NCBI RefSeq assembly: GCF_030944405.1
Contig: NZ_CP132339.1
Coordinates: 2,976,001 to 3,040,000 of the forward strand
DNA from: Janthinobacterium sp. J1-1
Lineage (GTDB): Bacteria > Pseudomonadota > Gammaproteobacteria > Burkholderiales > Burkholderiaceae_D
Direction of reading: 5' to 3'
Length of the DNA stretch: 64,000 nucleotides
A program made the position numbers and the translations under genes. The notes beneath the pieces were generated by a model. It was given only the letters and a program-made list of their open reading frames with translations, was not told the origin of the DNA and did not search any database. Shown one piece after another: positions 9,471 to 18,286 of the stretch. How positions within the stretch are numbered: the first letter of the stretch is position 1; each line of letters begins with the position of its first letter.

Positions 9471-10277
9471 TTAGTGCGTGCTTGCGCTGCGTGCCGCCGC
9501 TGCCGGCAGCAGGCCGGTGGCCTCGATTGCGCCGGCGTTGGCCGGCGCGGCGAGGAAGCGCAGCAGGGCGCGTCCGGCTTCCGGCTGCCTGGCGTCACGC
9601 ACCAGCGCGGCTGAAAACTCGGTCATCAGCTGCACCTCCGCCGGCAGCAGTCCGACGATATCGATGCCTGCGACCGGCATCAGTTCGCTGCGCTGCTGGC
9701 AGCCGAAATCGGCCTGGCCGTGGGCGATGATCTCGCCGACCGGGGTGGCGGGAATTTTCGCGGCCTTGCCCTGCATCTGCTGCGTGATCTCCAGCTTGTG
9801 CATCAGCTGCTGCTCGATGTATTCGCCGCTGGCGCTGTCCGAATAAGCCACCTTGTTTGCCTGCAGGAAGGCGCTGCGCAGGCCCTCGGTGGTGCTGATG
9901 TCGGGCATGGGCGCGCCGTGGCGCACCGCGCAGGCAATCGGCGAGTTCGCCAGCACCACCTTGCTGCCGGGCACCAGGCGGCCTTCCCGCATCAGCTTGT
10001 CGAGCGCATCGCCGACCATGATGACGACGTCGATCTGTTCGCCACGCGCCAGCCGCGCGGGAATGGCATGGTTGGTGGTGCCCATCGACGGCCCCCATTC
10101 GGACAGCAGATGGTCGCCGCTGGCGCGCTCGTAGGCGGGCGCCAGGTTTTTGTAGGCCTGGGCGAAACCGCCCGAGCTGACCACGCGGATCTCGGCGGCG
10201 TGCGCCGCGCCGGTGGCCAGCAGCATCAGGCCGGCCAGCATGGGTGCGGAGCGCCGCACCAGCTTATGTTGAAACAT
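9471..10277 (-). CDS. Periplasmic substrate-binding protein, ModA-like
   Basis: The start is the ATG at 10277, preceded by GGAGGAG at good distance. The 268-residue product begins with a basic n-region, a hydrophobic stretch and an AHA-AE type signal cleavage site near residue 26. The mature part reads as a type 2 periplasmic binding protein of the molybdate-binding (ModA) class: VVSSGGFAQAYKNLAPAYE, then LARGEQIDVVIMV and AYSDSASGEY. No ABC permease or ATPase is nearby; the neighbour is an MFS transporter. ModA-like proteins in this setting usually bind organic anions rather than molybdate, which I infer here. Confidence 0.82.
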   Translation of the reverse strand: MFQHKLVRRSAPMLAGLMLLATGAAHAAEIRVVSSGGFAQAYKNLAPAYERASGDHLLSEWGPSMGTTNHAIPARLARGEQIDVVIMVGDALDKLMREGRLVPGSKVVLANSPIACAVRHGAPMPDISTTEGLRSAFLQANKVAYSDSASGEYIEQQLMHKLEITQQMQGKAAKIPATPVGEIIAHGQADFGCQQRSELMPVAGIDIVGLLPAEVQLMTEFSAALVRDARQPEAGRALLRFLAAPANAGAIEATGLLPAAAARSASTH

Positions 10278-10358
10278 CTTGTCTCCTCCGATGATGAATG
10301 GCCCATCATCGTTGAAGTGGCATAATTTGATAATTGCAATTTTTCCAGGGATTAATGC
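10278..10358. promoter_or_regulatory. Shared divergent promoter region of the ModA-like and lysR genes
   Basis: Only 81 bases separate the two starts, and the middle is AT-rich (ATAATTTGATAATTGCAA around 10322-10339), with imperfect dyad symmetry of the T-N11-A kind used by LysR regulators. This is the likely binding site for autorepression and for control of the minus-strand transport genes. No footprint evidence; inference from layout. Confidence 0.45.
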
Positions 10359-11273
10359 ATGCAGCGCATCAATTACGATCTCCACGATCTGCAGGCCTTT
10401 GTCGCCGTGGCCGAGCGCAACAGCTTTCGCCAGGCCGCCACCGATCTGTTCATCTCGCAGCCGGCGCTCAGCCGCCGGATTGAAAAACTGGAAGATGCGC
10501 TGGGGGTCAGGCTGTTCGAACGCACCACCCGGCGCGTGCAGCTGACCAATATCGGGCAGGTATTCCTGGTGAACGTGCGCGATGCGCTCAATGGCCTCGA
10601 AGACGCCGTGCTGGGGGTGGCCGACCTGGCCGCGCACCGCACCGGCACCGTGACATTCGCCTGCGTGCCGTCGGCCGTGTGGCATTTCTTGCCCGACGTG
10701 CTCAAGCGCTTCAGCACGCAGTTTCCGAAAATTCGCGTGCGCGTGCATGACGAAAGCGCGCAGGACGTGCTCAACCTCGTGCTGGCCGGCGAGGCGGATT
10801 TCGGCATCTGTTTTACGGGCGCCGAAAACCCGGAAATCCATTTCCAGCCCATCTATGTCGAGAGCTATGTGCTGGCGATGCGGCACGATCATCCGCTGGC
10901 CAAACGCAAGAAGCTGAGCTGGAAGGATACCGTCAATGAACGCTATATCGCGGTGGCCAAGTCAAGCGGCAACCGCAGCGTGCTCGATGCCGCGCTGTCC
11001 GGCGTGGAAAAACATCCGTGGATCTCGTGCGAGATCAACCACGTGTCAGGCGTGCTGGCGCTGGTGGAGTCGGGCCTGGGCGTGGCGGCGGTGCCCGCGC
11101 TGTCGATCCTGCCGGAACGGCAAAGCATGGTGGTCGGCGTGCCGTTGGTCAACCCTGCCGTGAAACGCACGCTGGGCCTGATCAGCAAGCACCAGCACGC
11201 GATGCCGCCGGCGTCACGCACCTTGTTCGACATGCTGGCGGCGAGCATCGCCAGGCAAAAGCGGCCGGTGTAG
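10359..11273 (+). CDS. LysR-family transcriptional regulator
   Basis: A 304-residue LysR regulator. The N-terminal winged helix-turn-helix is clear (LQAFVAVAERNSFRQAATDL, then SQPALSRRIEKLEDALGVRLFERTTR, residues ~10-55), followed by a linker helix and a two-lobed effector domain from ~90. It is transcribed divergently from the ModA-like/MHS transporter pair with an 81-base shared control region, so it most likely senses the acid those proteins bind and import. It converges on the FCD regulator gene with a 13-base gap. Confidence 0.93.
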   Translation: MQRINYDLHDLQAFVAVAERNSFRQAATDLFISQPALSRRIEKLEDALGVRLFERTTRRVQLTNIGQVFLVNVRDALNGLEDAVLGVADLAAHRTGTVTFACVPSAVWHFLPDVLKRFSTQFPKIRVRVHDESAQDVLNLVLAGEADFGICFTGAENPEIHFQPIYVESYVLAMRHDHPLAKRKKLSWKDTVNERYIAVAKSSGNRSVLDAALSGVEKHPWISCEINHVSGVLALVESGLGVAAVPALSILPERQSMVVGVPLVNPAVKRTLGLISKHQHAMPPASRTLFDMLAASIARQKRPV

Positions 11274-11286
11274 GTCGTGCCTGCGC

Positions 11287-12099
11287 TTATTTTTGCATGA
11301 TGGGATCGCGCCCCAGCGTGCGCGCCAGCGCGCCGCCGTCGCCGCGCCAGAATTCGCGGTCGGCCAGGCGCACCCGTTCGGCCGCGTGCTGCATGTGTTC
11401 CATCGCCGCCTGGCGCGCCGCCTGCGGGTCGCCGGCGGCGATCGCCTGGACGATCTTTTCATGTTCGCAGCGCACTTCGACCGAAAAATCGGCGCGCCGC
11501 GCTTCGTTGGCGCGCGTTACCTTCACGGCCGAGCGGATCGGGTCGGCGAACATGGCGACGAATTTCGGCCAGTAGGGGTTGCCCGTCGCCTCGGCGATGC
11601 ACAGGTGCAGCCGCACATCTTCCTCGACGCCATCGACGCCATGGGCCACGGCTTCCTCGATGCGCCGCAGCGCGTGTTCGATCTCGGCCAGCTGGCCCGG
11701 CGTGCGGCGCACGGCGGCCAGCGCGGCGATTTCCGCTTCCAGGCCCTGGCGCACTTCGATCAGGTTCAGCAGCGATTGCACCGACTGTTCCGTCAATGCA
11801 TCGCCGCGCTCGCCGCCCTTGATGGCATCCTGCACGCAGACAAAGGTGCCGCTGCCCTTGCGCGTGGCCACCACGCCGTCCACCTGCAGCAGGGCGATCG
11901 CTTCGCGCAGCACCGTGCGGCTGACGCCGAAATGGCTGGCCATCGCCTGCTCCGACGGCAGGCGCGTGCCGCCCGCCAGGCCGTCGTTCTGGATCTGCTG
12001 GCGCAGCCGTGCCGCCACCCGCGCACCCAGGGTGCCGGCGGCAAAGCTGCCGGCGGCCGGTTCGGGGGCGGGCAGGGTAAAACTGAACGAGCGGTCCAT
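11287..12099 (-). CDS. GntR-family regulator, FCD (FadR) subfamily; probable controller of the threonate operon
   Basis: The start is the ATG at 12099; the frame is open further upstream, but that part crosses the AT-rich promoter region and does not read as protein. The 270-residue product has an N-terminal GntR winged helix (LPSEQAMASHFGVSRTVLRE, residues ~47-66) and a C-terminal FCD ligand-binding domain with RQGLEAEIAALAA and the metal-binding His/Asp pattern of that family. It faces the transporter-ltnD-otnK-otnC-otnI-denD operon. FCD regulators typically repress a neighbouring acid or sugar-acid operon until the ligand binds. Confidence 0.9.
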   Translation of the reverse strand: MDRSFSFTLPAPEPAAGSFAAGTLGARVAARLRQQIQNDGLAGGTRLPSEQAMASHFGVSRTVLREAIALLQVDGVVATRKGSGTFVCVQDAIKGGERGDALTEQSVQSLLNLIEVRQGLEAEIAALAAVRRTPGQLAEIEHALRRIEEAVAHGVDGVEEDVRLHLCIAEATGNPYWPKFVAMFADPIRSAVKVTRANEARRADFSVEVRCEHEKIVQAIAAGDPQAARQAAMEHMQHAAERVRLADREFWRGDGGALARTLGRDPIMQK

Positions 12100-12295
12100 C
12101 GGAGTGTCCTTGTGCTGGCGGTAAAAAATCGGGCGGGCTTGAAAGTGCTTGCTGACATTATATGAAATATACAGCTTGACACACATAAAACACACACATA
12201 ACATACAGCCATACAAATTATAGACAACTTGCCAGCCACCTCCGGTGGTCTAAAAAAAACCAGGCAAGGTCGCTTATCTCAATCAGGAGACACGC
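12100..12295 (+). promoter_or_regulatory. Promoter and operator region of the four-carbon acid-sugar operon
   Basis: This 196-base divergent region is strikingly AT-rich for the window. A good sigma-70 promoter reads towards the transporter: TTGACA at 12176-12181, a 17-base spacer, TAACAT at 12199-12204. Just downstream come two ATACA direct repeats (ATACAGCCATACA, 12204-12216) at the place where a GntR/FCD repressor would bind. The operon start at 12296 has an AGGAGA ribosome-binding site. Confidence 0.55.
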
Positions 12296-13624
12296 ATGGA
12301 ACTATCCCAAGCACAGCCGGGTTTGCCGGCTGGCGCCGCCGCAGCGCAAAAATCCATTGATGACGCCGTGTACCGCAAGGTCACCTGGCGCATCATTCCC
12401 TTCCTGATGGTCTGCTACATCGTCGCTTACCTCGACCGCGTGAACGTGGGCTTCGCCAAGCTGCAGATGCTGGCCGACCTGCAATTTTCCGAAACCGTGT
12501 ATGGCCTGGGCGCCGGGGTGTTCTTCCTCGGCTATTTCCTGTTCGAGGTGCCCAGCAATGTGATGCTGCACAAGATAGGCGCGCGCGTCTGGATCGCCCG
12601 CATCATGATCACCTGGGCCATCATTTCCGGCGCCTTCATGTTCGTCACCACGCCGACCATGTTCTACATCATGCGCTTCCTGCTGGGCGTGGCCGAGGCG
12701 GGCTTCTTCCCCGGCATCATTCTGTATCTGACCTACTGGTATCCCTCCGAGCGCCGCGCACGCATGGTGTGCACCTTCATGGCGGCCATTCCCATCGCCG
12801 GCCTGATCGGCGGACCACTGTCCGGCTGGATCATGGAAACCTTTGCCGGCGTGTATGGCTATGCCGGCTGGCAATGGATGTTCGTGCTCGAAGCGATCCC
12901 CGCCGTGATCATGGGCGTGGCCGTGCTGCTGTACCTGGACAACAGCATCCGCTCGGCGAAATGGCTGACGGAAGACGAAAAAGTCATCCTCGAACAGCGC
13001 ATCGAGACGGAAGCGAAGGGCAAGGTGTCGCATCCGTCGATCCGCGCCATGTTTGCCGATCCACGCATCTGGCTGATGGCCCTGATCTATTTCTGCTGCG
13101 TGATGGGCCAGTACTCGCTGACCTTCTGGCTGCCCAGCCTGATCAAGGCGGCCGGTGTGACGGGCGTGCTCAATATCGGCCTGTTCACGGCGATTCCGTA
13201 TTCGGTGGCGGTGGCCTCGATGATCTTGCTGGGTCGCAGCTCGGACAAATACCGCGAACGCCGCTGGCACATGGCGATCCCGCTGGTCGTGGGCGCCGCC
13301 GCCATCGTCTGCAGCGCACTGGCCGGCGCCGACAACACGGGCTGGGCGATCTTCTTCCTGACGATTGCCGCCGGCGGCATCCTGGCCGCCTCGCCGATGT
13401 TCTGGAGCCTGCCAACCGCTTTCCTCGGCGGCGTCTCGGCCGCGGCCGGCATCGCCGCCATCAACTCGGTGGGCAACCTGGCCGGCTTTGCCGCACCCTA
13501 CATGATCGGTTCGATCAAGGACCTGACGCAGTCGACCGATATCGCCATCTACCTGCTGGCCGGCATCCTGGTGATCGGCGCGATCATCATCATGCGGGTG
13601 CCGGCCAAGCTGGTGAACAAATAA
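12296..13624 (+). CDS. MFS transporter, anion:cation symporter family, for four-carbon sugar acids
   Basis: A 442-residue protein with about 12 membrane segments. The N-terminal YRKVTWRIIPFLMVCYIVAY and LDRVNVGFAKL (residues ~26-56) mark the ACS branch of the MFS (phthalate, tartrate, galactonate and glucarate importers). The gene has an AGGAGA ribosome-binding site and is the first of the ltnD-otnK-otnC-otnI-denD operon, 15 bases ahead of ltnD. Import of L-threonate and/or D-erythronate with protons is inferred from that position. Confidence 0.9.
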   Translation: MELSQAQPGLPAGAAAAQKSIDDAVYRKVTWRIIPFLMVCYIVAYLDRVNVGFAKLQMLADLQFSETVYGLGAGVFFLGYFLFEVPSNVMLHKIGARVWIARIMITWAIISGAFMFVTTPTMFYIMRFLLGVAEAGFFPGIILYLTYWYPSERRARMVCTFMAAIPIAGLIGGPLSGWIMETFAGVYGYAGWQWMFVLEAIPAVIMGVAVLLYLDNSIRSAKWLTEDEKVILEQRIETEAKGKVSHPSIRAMFADPRIWLMALIYFCCVMGQYSLTFWLPSLIKAAGVTGVLNIGLFTAIPYSVAVASMILLGRSSDKYRERRWHMAIPLVVGAAAIVCSALAGADNTGWAIFFLTIAAGGILAASPMFWSLPTAFLGGVSAAAGIAAINSVGNLAGFAAPYMIGSIKDLTQSTDIAIYLLAGILVIGAIIIMRVPAKLVNK

Positions 13625-13639
13625 ATACTGGAGCAGACA

Positions 13640-14548
13640 ATGAGCGCAACAATCGAAAAAGTAGGGATCATCGGCCTGGGCGCGATGGGCATGGGCATGG
13701 CGCAATCGCTGCTGCGCGCCGGCTTCGAAGTGCATGCCTGCGACGTGCGGCCCGACACCGTGCAGAAGCTGGTCGATGCGGGCGCCCATGCGGCGGCCTC
13801 GCCGGCCGCGCTGGCGGCGCAGGTACAGGCGCTGCTGATCGTGGTGGTCAATGCGCAGCAGACCGAAAGCGTGCTGTTTGGCGAGCACGGCGCGGCCAGC
13901 CAGCTGGCGCCGGGCAGCGTGGTGATCGCCTGCGCCACGGTGGCGCCGGAATTTGCCGAAGCGCTGGGCACGCGGCTGGCGGCGATGGGCTTGCGCCTGA
14001 TCGACGCGCCGATTTCCGGTGGCGCGGCCAAGGCGGCCAGCGGCGAGATGTCGGTGATGGCGGCCGGCGCGCCCGACGCCTTCGACGCCTGCGCCGGCAT
14101 TTTCGATGCCATCTGCGCCAAGCTGTACCGCCTCGGCGAACAGTCGGGGCAGGGTTCGAAAGTCAAGATGATCAACCAGTTGCTGGCCGGCGTGCATATC
14201 GCCGCCGCCGCCGAAGCGATGGCGCTGGGCCTGCGCGCCGGCTGCGATCCGGATGCGCTGTATGAAGTCATCTCGAACAGCGCCGGCAGTTCCTGGATGT
14301 TCCAGAACCGCGTGCCGCATATACTGAAGGGCGACTACACGCCCTTGTCAAGCGTGAATATCTTCGTGAAAGACCTGGGCATCGTGCTGGACTACGCGAA
14401 AAAAAGCGTGTTCCCGCTGCCGCTGTCGGCCACCGCGCACCAGATGTTCATGCAGGCCTCGGCCGCCGGCCATGGTGGCGAGGACGACTCGGCCGTGATC
14501 AAGCTGTTCCCCGGCATTACCTTGCCGGTGAAAGCATCGACGAATTAA
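13640..14548 (+). CDS. ltnD: L-threonate dehydrogenase
   Basis: A 302-residue member of the 3-hydroxyisobutyrate dehydrogenase family. The Rossmann motif GLGAMGMGMA is at residues ~12-21, the substrate loop DAPISGGAAKA at ~128-138, and the catalytic Lys lies in KMINQLL (~175). Family members linked to otnK/otnC/otnI oxidise L-threonate to 2-oxo-tetronate with NAD+; the neighbouring genes here are exactly that set. It lies 12 bases ahead of otnK. A role on another 3-hydroxy acid cannot be excluded from sequence alone. Confidence 0.9.
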   Translation: MSATIEKVGIIGLGAMGMGMAQSLLRAGFEVHACDVRPDTVQKLVDAGAHAAASPAALAAQVQALLIVVVNAQQTESVLFGEHGAASQLAPGSVVIACATVAPEFAEALGTRLAAMGLRLIDAPISGGAAKAASGEMSVMAAGAPDAFDACAGIFDAICAKLYRLGEQSGQGSKVKMINQLLAGVHIAAAAEAMALGLRAGCDPDALYEVISNSAGSSWMFQNRVPHILKGDYTPLSSVNIFVKDLGIVLDYAKKSVFPLPLSATAHQMFMQASAAGHGGEDDSAVIKLFPGITLPVKASTN

Positions 14549-14560
14549 GGAAAGAGAACC

Positions 14561-15862
14561 ATGACTGTATTACTGGGATGTATCGCCGACGATTTCACGG
14601 GTGGCACCGACCTGGCCGGCATGCTGGTCAAGGCCGGCATGCGCACGGTGCAGCTGATCGGTGTGCCGAAAGGCCCGCCACCCGGCGACGTGGACGCCGT
14701 GGTGATCGCGCTCAAGTCGCGCACCAATGCGCCCGAGGAAGCGGTGGCCGAATCGCTGGCGGCCTTGCGCTGGCTGCAGCAGGCCGGTTGCAAGCAGTTC
14801 TATTTTAAATATTGCTCCACATTCGATTCGACCGCGCGCGGTAATATCGGCCCGGTGGCCGAGGCGCTGATGCAGGCGCTCGATACCGACTTCACGATCG
14901 CCTGCCCGGCGTTTCCCGCCAATGGCCGCACCATCTACAAGGGCAATCTGTTTGTCGGCGACGTGCCGCTGGCGGAATCGGGCATGCGCGACCACCCCCT
15001 GACGCCGATGACGGACTCGAACCTGGTGCGCGTGCTGCAGCAGCAGGTGCAAGCCAAGGTGGGCCTGGCGGACTTTGCCGTGGTGGAAAAGGGCGCCGCC
15101 GCCATCGCCCAGCGCTTTGCGGAGCTGCGCGGCCAGGGTTGCCGCTTTGCCGTGGTCGATGCGGTGTCGAACCGCGACCTGGAAGCCATCGGCGCGGCCT
15201 GCCTCGATTTGAAACTGATCACGGGCGGCTCCGGCATCGCGCTGGGACTGCCGCAGAATTTCCGCCAGCGCGGCCAGCTGGCGGCGCTGGCCAGCGGCCA
15301 GGCCGGCCAGCTGGCGCCGCCGTCGGGCTTTCGCGCCGTGATCTCCGGCAGCTGCTCGGTGGCCACGCAGCAGCAGGTGGCGCACTTGCGCGAACAGGCG
15401 CCGGCGTTCCATGTCGATCCCTTGCAGCTGGCGGCCGGCGGCGACGTCGTCGACAGCATGGTGGAGGCGGCTTTGGAATGGGCCGGCGCGCACCTGGCGC
15501 AAGGGCCGGTCCTGATCTATGCCACCGCCACGCCGGACGCCGTGCGCGCGGTGCAGGCGCAGCTGGGCGTGGCGCGGGCCGGCGCGCTGGTCGAGGAGGC
15601 GCTGGCGGCCATCGCCCAGGGCCTGGTGCGCCTGGGAGTGGGCCAGCTGATCGTCGCCGGCGGCGAAACCTCGGGCGCGGTGGTCAAGGCCCTGTGCGTG
15701 GCGGGCCTGCGCATCGGCCCCGAAATCGACCCTGGCGTGCCGTGGACGCAAGCCTTGCCGGCATCGGGCGAGACCGATGGCGCACCGCTGGCGCTGGCGC
15801 TCAAGTCGGGCAATTTCGGCAGCGTCGATTTCTTTACCAAGGCCTGGGACGTGCTGGCATGA
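14561..15862 (+). CDS. otnK: 3-oxo-tetronate kinase (DUF1537 family)
   Basis: A 433-residue two-domain kinase of the former DUF1537 family. The N-terminal domain opens with LLGCIADDFTGGTDLA (residues 4-19), the family's acid-sugar-binding signature, and the C-terminal domain has the nucleotide-binding GGETSGAVV stretch (~367-375). It phosphorylates 3-oxo-tetronate to 3-oxo-tetronate 4-phosphate, the common step of L-threonate and D-erythronate breakdown. The stop overlaps the otnC start (ATGA at 15859-15862). Confidence 0.94.
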   Translation: MTVLLGCIADDFTGGTDLAGMLVKAGMRTVQLIGVPKGPPPGDVDAVVIALKSRTNAPEEAVAESLAALRWLQQAGCKQFYFKYCSTFDSTARGNIGPVAEALMQALDTDFTIACPAFPANGRTIYKGNLFVGDVPLAESGMRDHPLTPMTDSNLVRVLQQQVQAKVGLADFAVVEKGAAAIAQRFAELRGQGCRFAVVDAVSNRDLEAIGAACLDLKLITGGSGIALGLPQNFRQRGQLAALASGQAGQLAPPSGFRAVISGSCSVATQQQVAHLREQAPAFHVDPLQLAAGGDVVDSMVEAALEWAGAHLAQGPVLIYATATPDAVRAVQAQLGVARAGALVEEALAAIAQGLVRLGVGQLIVAGGETSGAVVKALCVAGLRIGPEIDPGVPWTQALPASGETDGAPLALALKSGNFGSVDFFTKAWDVLA

Positions 15863-16503
15863 GCGGCACCGAATCGCGCCAGCGCGAACAGATCGCCGAG
15901 TTCGGCAAGTCGCTGTACGAGCGTGGCCTGACGGCCGGCAGCAGCGGCAACCTCAGCGTGCGCCTGGACGACGGCTGGCTGCTGACGCCCACCAACGCCA
16001 GCCTGGGCCGGCTCGATCCGGCCCAGCTGTCCAAGCTGGACTGGAATGGCAACCTGATCAGCGGCGCGCCGCCGTCGAAAGAAGCATTCTTGCACCGCGC
16101 CATGTATGAGCAGCGCGGCGGTGCCGGCGCCATCGTGCACCTGCATTCGACCCATTCGGCGGCGGTGTCCTGCATGTGCGGCCTGAACCACGACGATTGC
16201 ATTCCGCCGCTGACGCCGTATTTTGTGATGAAGGTGGGACGCTTGCCGCTGGTGCCGTACCACCGCCCCGGCGACCCGGCGCTGGCCGGTGCCATCGGCG
16301 CCATGGCGCGCAAGCATAGCGCCGTGCTGCTGGCCAATCACGGCCCGGTGGTGTCCGGCACGAACCTGGAGGCGGCCGTGTACGCGGCCGAGGAACTGGA
16401 AGAGACGGCCAAGCTGTTTTTGCTGCTGCGCGATGTGCCGACCCGCCCGCTGGACGCGGAACAGATCGCCGACCTGAAGCACACATTCAAACTCGATATC
16501 TAA
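15859..16503 (+). CDS. otnC: 3-oxo-tetronate 4-phosphate decarboxylase (class II aldolase family)
   Basis: A 214-residue class II aldolase/adducin-type protein. It has the family's glycine-rich [13 protein letters not shown] near the N-terminus (~21-33), the catalytic Glu in SKEAFLH, and metal-binding His residues in VHLHSTHS (~94-101) and LANHGPV. It decarboxylates 3-oxo-tetronate 4-phosphate to dihydroxyacetone phosphate, the product that enters glycolysis. The ATG overlaps the otnK stop by 4 bases. Confidence 0.93.
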   Translation: MSGTESRQREQIAEFGKSLYERGLTAGSSGNLSVRLDDGWLLTPTNASLGRLDPAQLSKLDWNGNLISGAPPSKEAFLHRAMYEQRGGAGAIVHLHSTHSAAVSCMCGLNHDDCIPPLTPYFVMKVGRLPLVPYHRPGDPALAGAIGAMARKHSAVLLANHGPVVSGTNLEAAVYAAEELEETAKLFLLLRDVPTRPLDAEQIADLKHTFKLDI

Positions 16504-16520
16504 GATTCAAGGAGACACGC

Positions 16521-17312
16521 ATGCCCCGTTTTGCCGCCAATCTCAGCATGATGTTCAATGAAGTGCCGTTCCCGCAGCGCTTTGCCGCTGCGGCGCAAGC
16601 CGGCTTCCAGGGCGTCGAATTCCTGTTCCCGTATGACCATGCGCCGCAGGAAGTGGCCGGCTGGCTACGCGACAACAGCCTGCAGAACGTGCTGTTCAAT
16701 CTGCCGCCAGGCGACTGGGTGGCGGGTGAACGCGGCATCGCTTCGCTGCCGGGCCGCGAGGAAGAGTTCCGCGCGGGCGTGGCGCGCGCCATCGAGTATG
16801 CGCTGGCGCTGGGCACCCCGCGCGTGCACATGATGGCGGGACTGGTGCCGGCTGGCGCCGACCTGGCGCTGCACCGCGCCACCTACCTGGCCAATCTGCA
16901 ATACGCCGCCAAGGCCGTCGGCGAGCATGGCATCGAACTGCTGATCGAGCCGATCAACGGGCGCGACATGCCCGGCTATTTCCTCGTGACGCAGGCCCAA
17001 GGCCATGCGCTGCGCGTGGAATCGGGCGCACCGAACGTCAAGGTGCAGATGGATTTTTATCACACGCAGATCGTCGAAGGCGATATCGCCATGACGTTCA
17101 GACAGAACTTTGACGGCATCGGCCATGTGCAGATCGCCAGCGTGCCGGCACGCAATGAACCGGACGACGGCGAAGTCAATTACCCGTATCTGTACAGCCT
17201 GCTCGACGAGCTGGGCTACCAGGGCTGGATCGGTTGCGAATACCGTCCGCGCGGGCGCACCGAGGATGGCCTCGGCTGGCTTGCGGCCTATCACAATAAA
17301 CAAGGAGCATGA
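16521..17312 (+). CDS. otnI: 2-oxo-tetronate isomerase (hydroxypyruvate isomerase-like)
   Basis: A 263-residue TIM-barrel protein of the hydroxypyruvate isomerase family: [11 protein letters not shown] at the start, [16 protein letters not shown], the acidic IEPINGRD around residue 145 and [10 protein letters not shown] (~175). In operons with otnK and otnC this enzyme converts 2-oxo-tetronate, the LtnD product, into 3-oxo-tetronate. An AAGGAGA ribosome-binding site precedes the ATG. The stop lies at the next gene's ribosome-binding region. Confidence 0.9.
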   Translation: MPRFAANLSMMFNEVPFPQRFAAAAQAGFQGVEFLFPYDHAPQEVAGWLRDNSLQNVLFNLPPGDWVAGERGIASLPGREEEFRAGVARAIEYALALGTPRVHMMAGLVPAGADLALHRATYLANLQYAAKAVGEHGIELLIEPINGRDMPGYFLVTQAQGHALRVESGAPNVKVQMDFYHTQIVEGDIAMTFRQNFDGIGHVQIASVPARNEPDDGEVNYPYLYSLLDELGYQGWIGCEYRPRGRTEDGLGWLAAYHNKQGA

Positions 17313-17314
17313 AC

Positions 17315-18286
17315 ATGAAAGTACTCGTTACCGGCGGCGCCGGTTTTCTCGGCCAGCGCCTGGCGCGCCAGTTGCTGGACCAGGGCCGGCTGACCGACAG
17401 CGCGGGCCAGTTGCAGACCATCACCGAGCTGGTGCTGGTCGACGTGGTGCCTGCCCATGATTTCGGTGATGCGCGCGTCAAAGTCGTCACCGGCGATATC
17501 GCCGATGGCGTGCTGATGCGCGCCACCATCGATGCGGACACCGCCTCGATCTTCCACATGGCCGCCATCGTCAGCGGCCAGGCCGAGGCCGATTTCGAGC
17601 TGGGCATGCGCATCAACCTGGACGCGTCGCGCCTGCTGCTCGATATCTGCCGCGAACTGGGGCATAAACCGAAGGTGGTGTTTACCAGCTCGGTGGCCGT
17701 GTACGGCGGCCAGTTGCCGGAGGTGGTGCAGGACAATACCGCCTTGAGTCCGCAATCGTCGTACGGCACGCAAAAAGCCATCGGCGAACTGCTGCTCAAC
17801 GACTACAGCCGCCGTGGCTTCGTCGACGGCCGCGTGCTGCGCCTGCCGACCATCAGCGTGCGTCCGGGCAAGCCGAACAAGGCCGCGTCTTCGTTTGCCA
17901 GCGGCATCATCCGCGAACCCTTGAATGGCGAAGCGTCCGTCTGTCCGGTCGGCACCGACCTGCGGCTGTGGCTGCTGTCGCCGCGCGGCGCCATCGCCTC
18001 CTTGATCGCCGGCCATGAACTGGCGGGCGAGGCCTTCGGCGCCAGCCGCACCGTCAACCTGCCCGGCCTGTCGGTCAGCGTGGGCCAGATGATCGCGGCG
18101 CTCGAAGAGGTTGCCGGCAGCGAAGTGACAGCCCGCATCAGCCATGCGCCCGACGCCGCGGTCGAGCGCATCGTCAGGAGCTGGCCCGGCGCCTGGGATA
18201 CCAAGCGTGCCGAAGCGCTGGGCTTGAGCGCCGATGCGGATTTCTCCAGCATCATTCGCGCCCATGTCGAGGACATGCAAGCCTAG
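17315..18286 (+). CDS. denD: D-erythronate dehydrogenase (extended SDR / epimerase family)
   Basis: I choose the ATG at 17315, 7 bases after AAGGAG; an ATG at 17309 overlaps the otnI stop but is only 1 base from that ribosome-binding site. The ~323-residue product is an extended short-chain dehydrogenase with the Rossmann motif TGGAGFLG at residues ~6-13, VFTSSVAVYG, and the catalytic YGTQK (Tyr and Lys four apart, ~148-152). DenD-type enzymes oxidise D-erythronate directly to 3-oxo-tetronate. With ltnD in the same operon, two acid sugars feed one kinase. It converges on the AraC gene with a 4-base overlap. Confidence 0.9.
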   Translation: MKVLVTGGAGFLGQRLARQLLDQGRLTDSAGQLQTITELVLVDVVPAHDFGDARVKVVTGDIADGVLMRATIDADTASIFHMAAIVSGQAEADFELGMRINLDASRLLLDICRELGHKPKVVFTSSVAVYGGQLPEVVQDNTALSPQSSYGTQKAIGELLLNDYSRRGFVDGRVLRLPTISVRPGKPNKAASSFASGIIREPLNGEASVCPVGTDLRLWLLSPRGAIASLIAGHELAGEAFGASRTVNLPGLSVSVGQMIAALEEVAGSEVTARISHAPDAAVERIVRSWPGAWDTKRAEALGLSADADFSSIIRAHVEDMQA

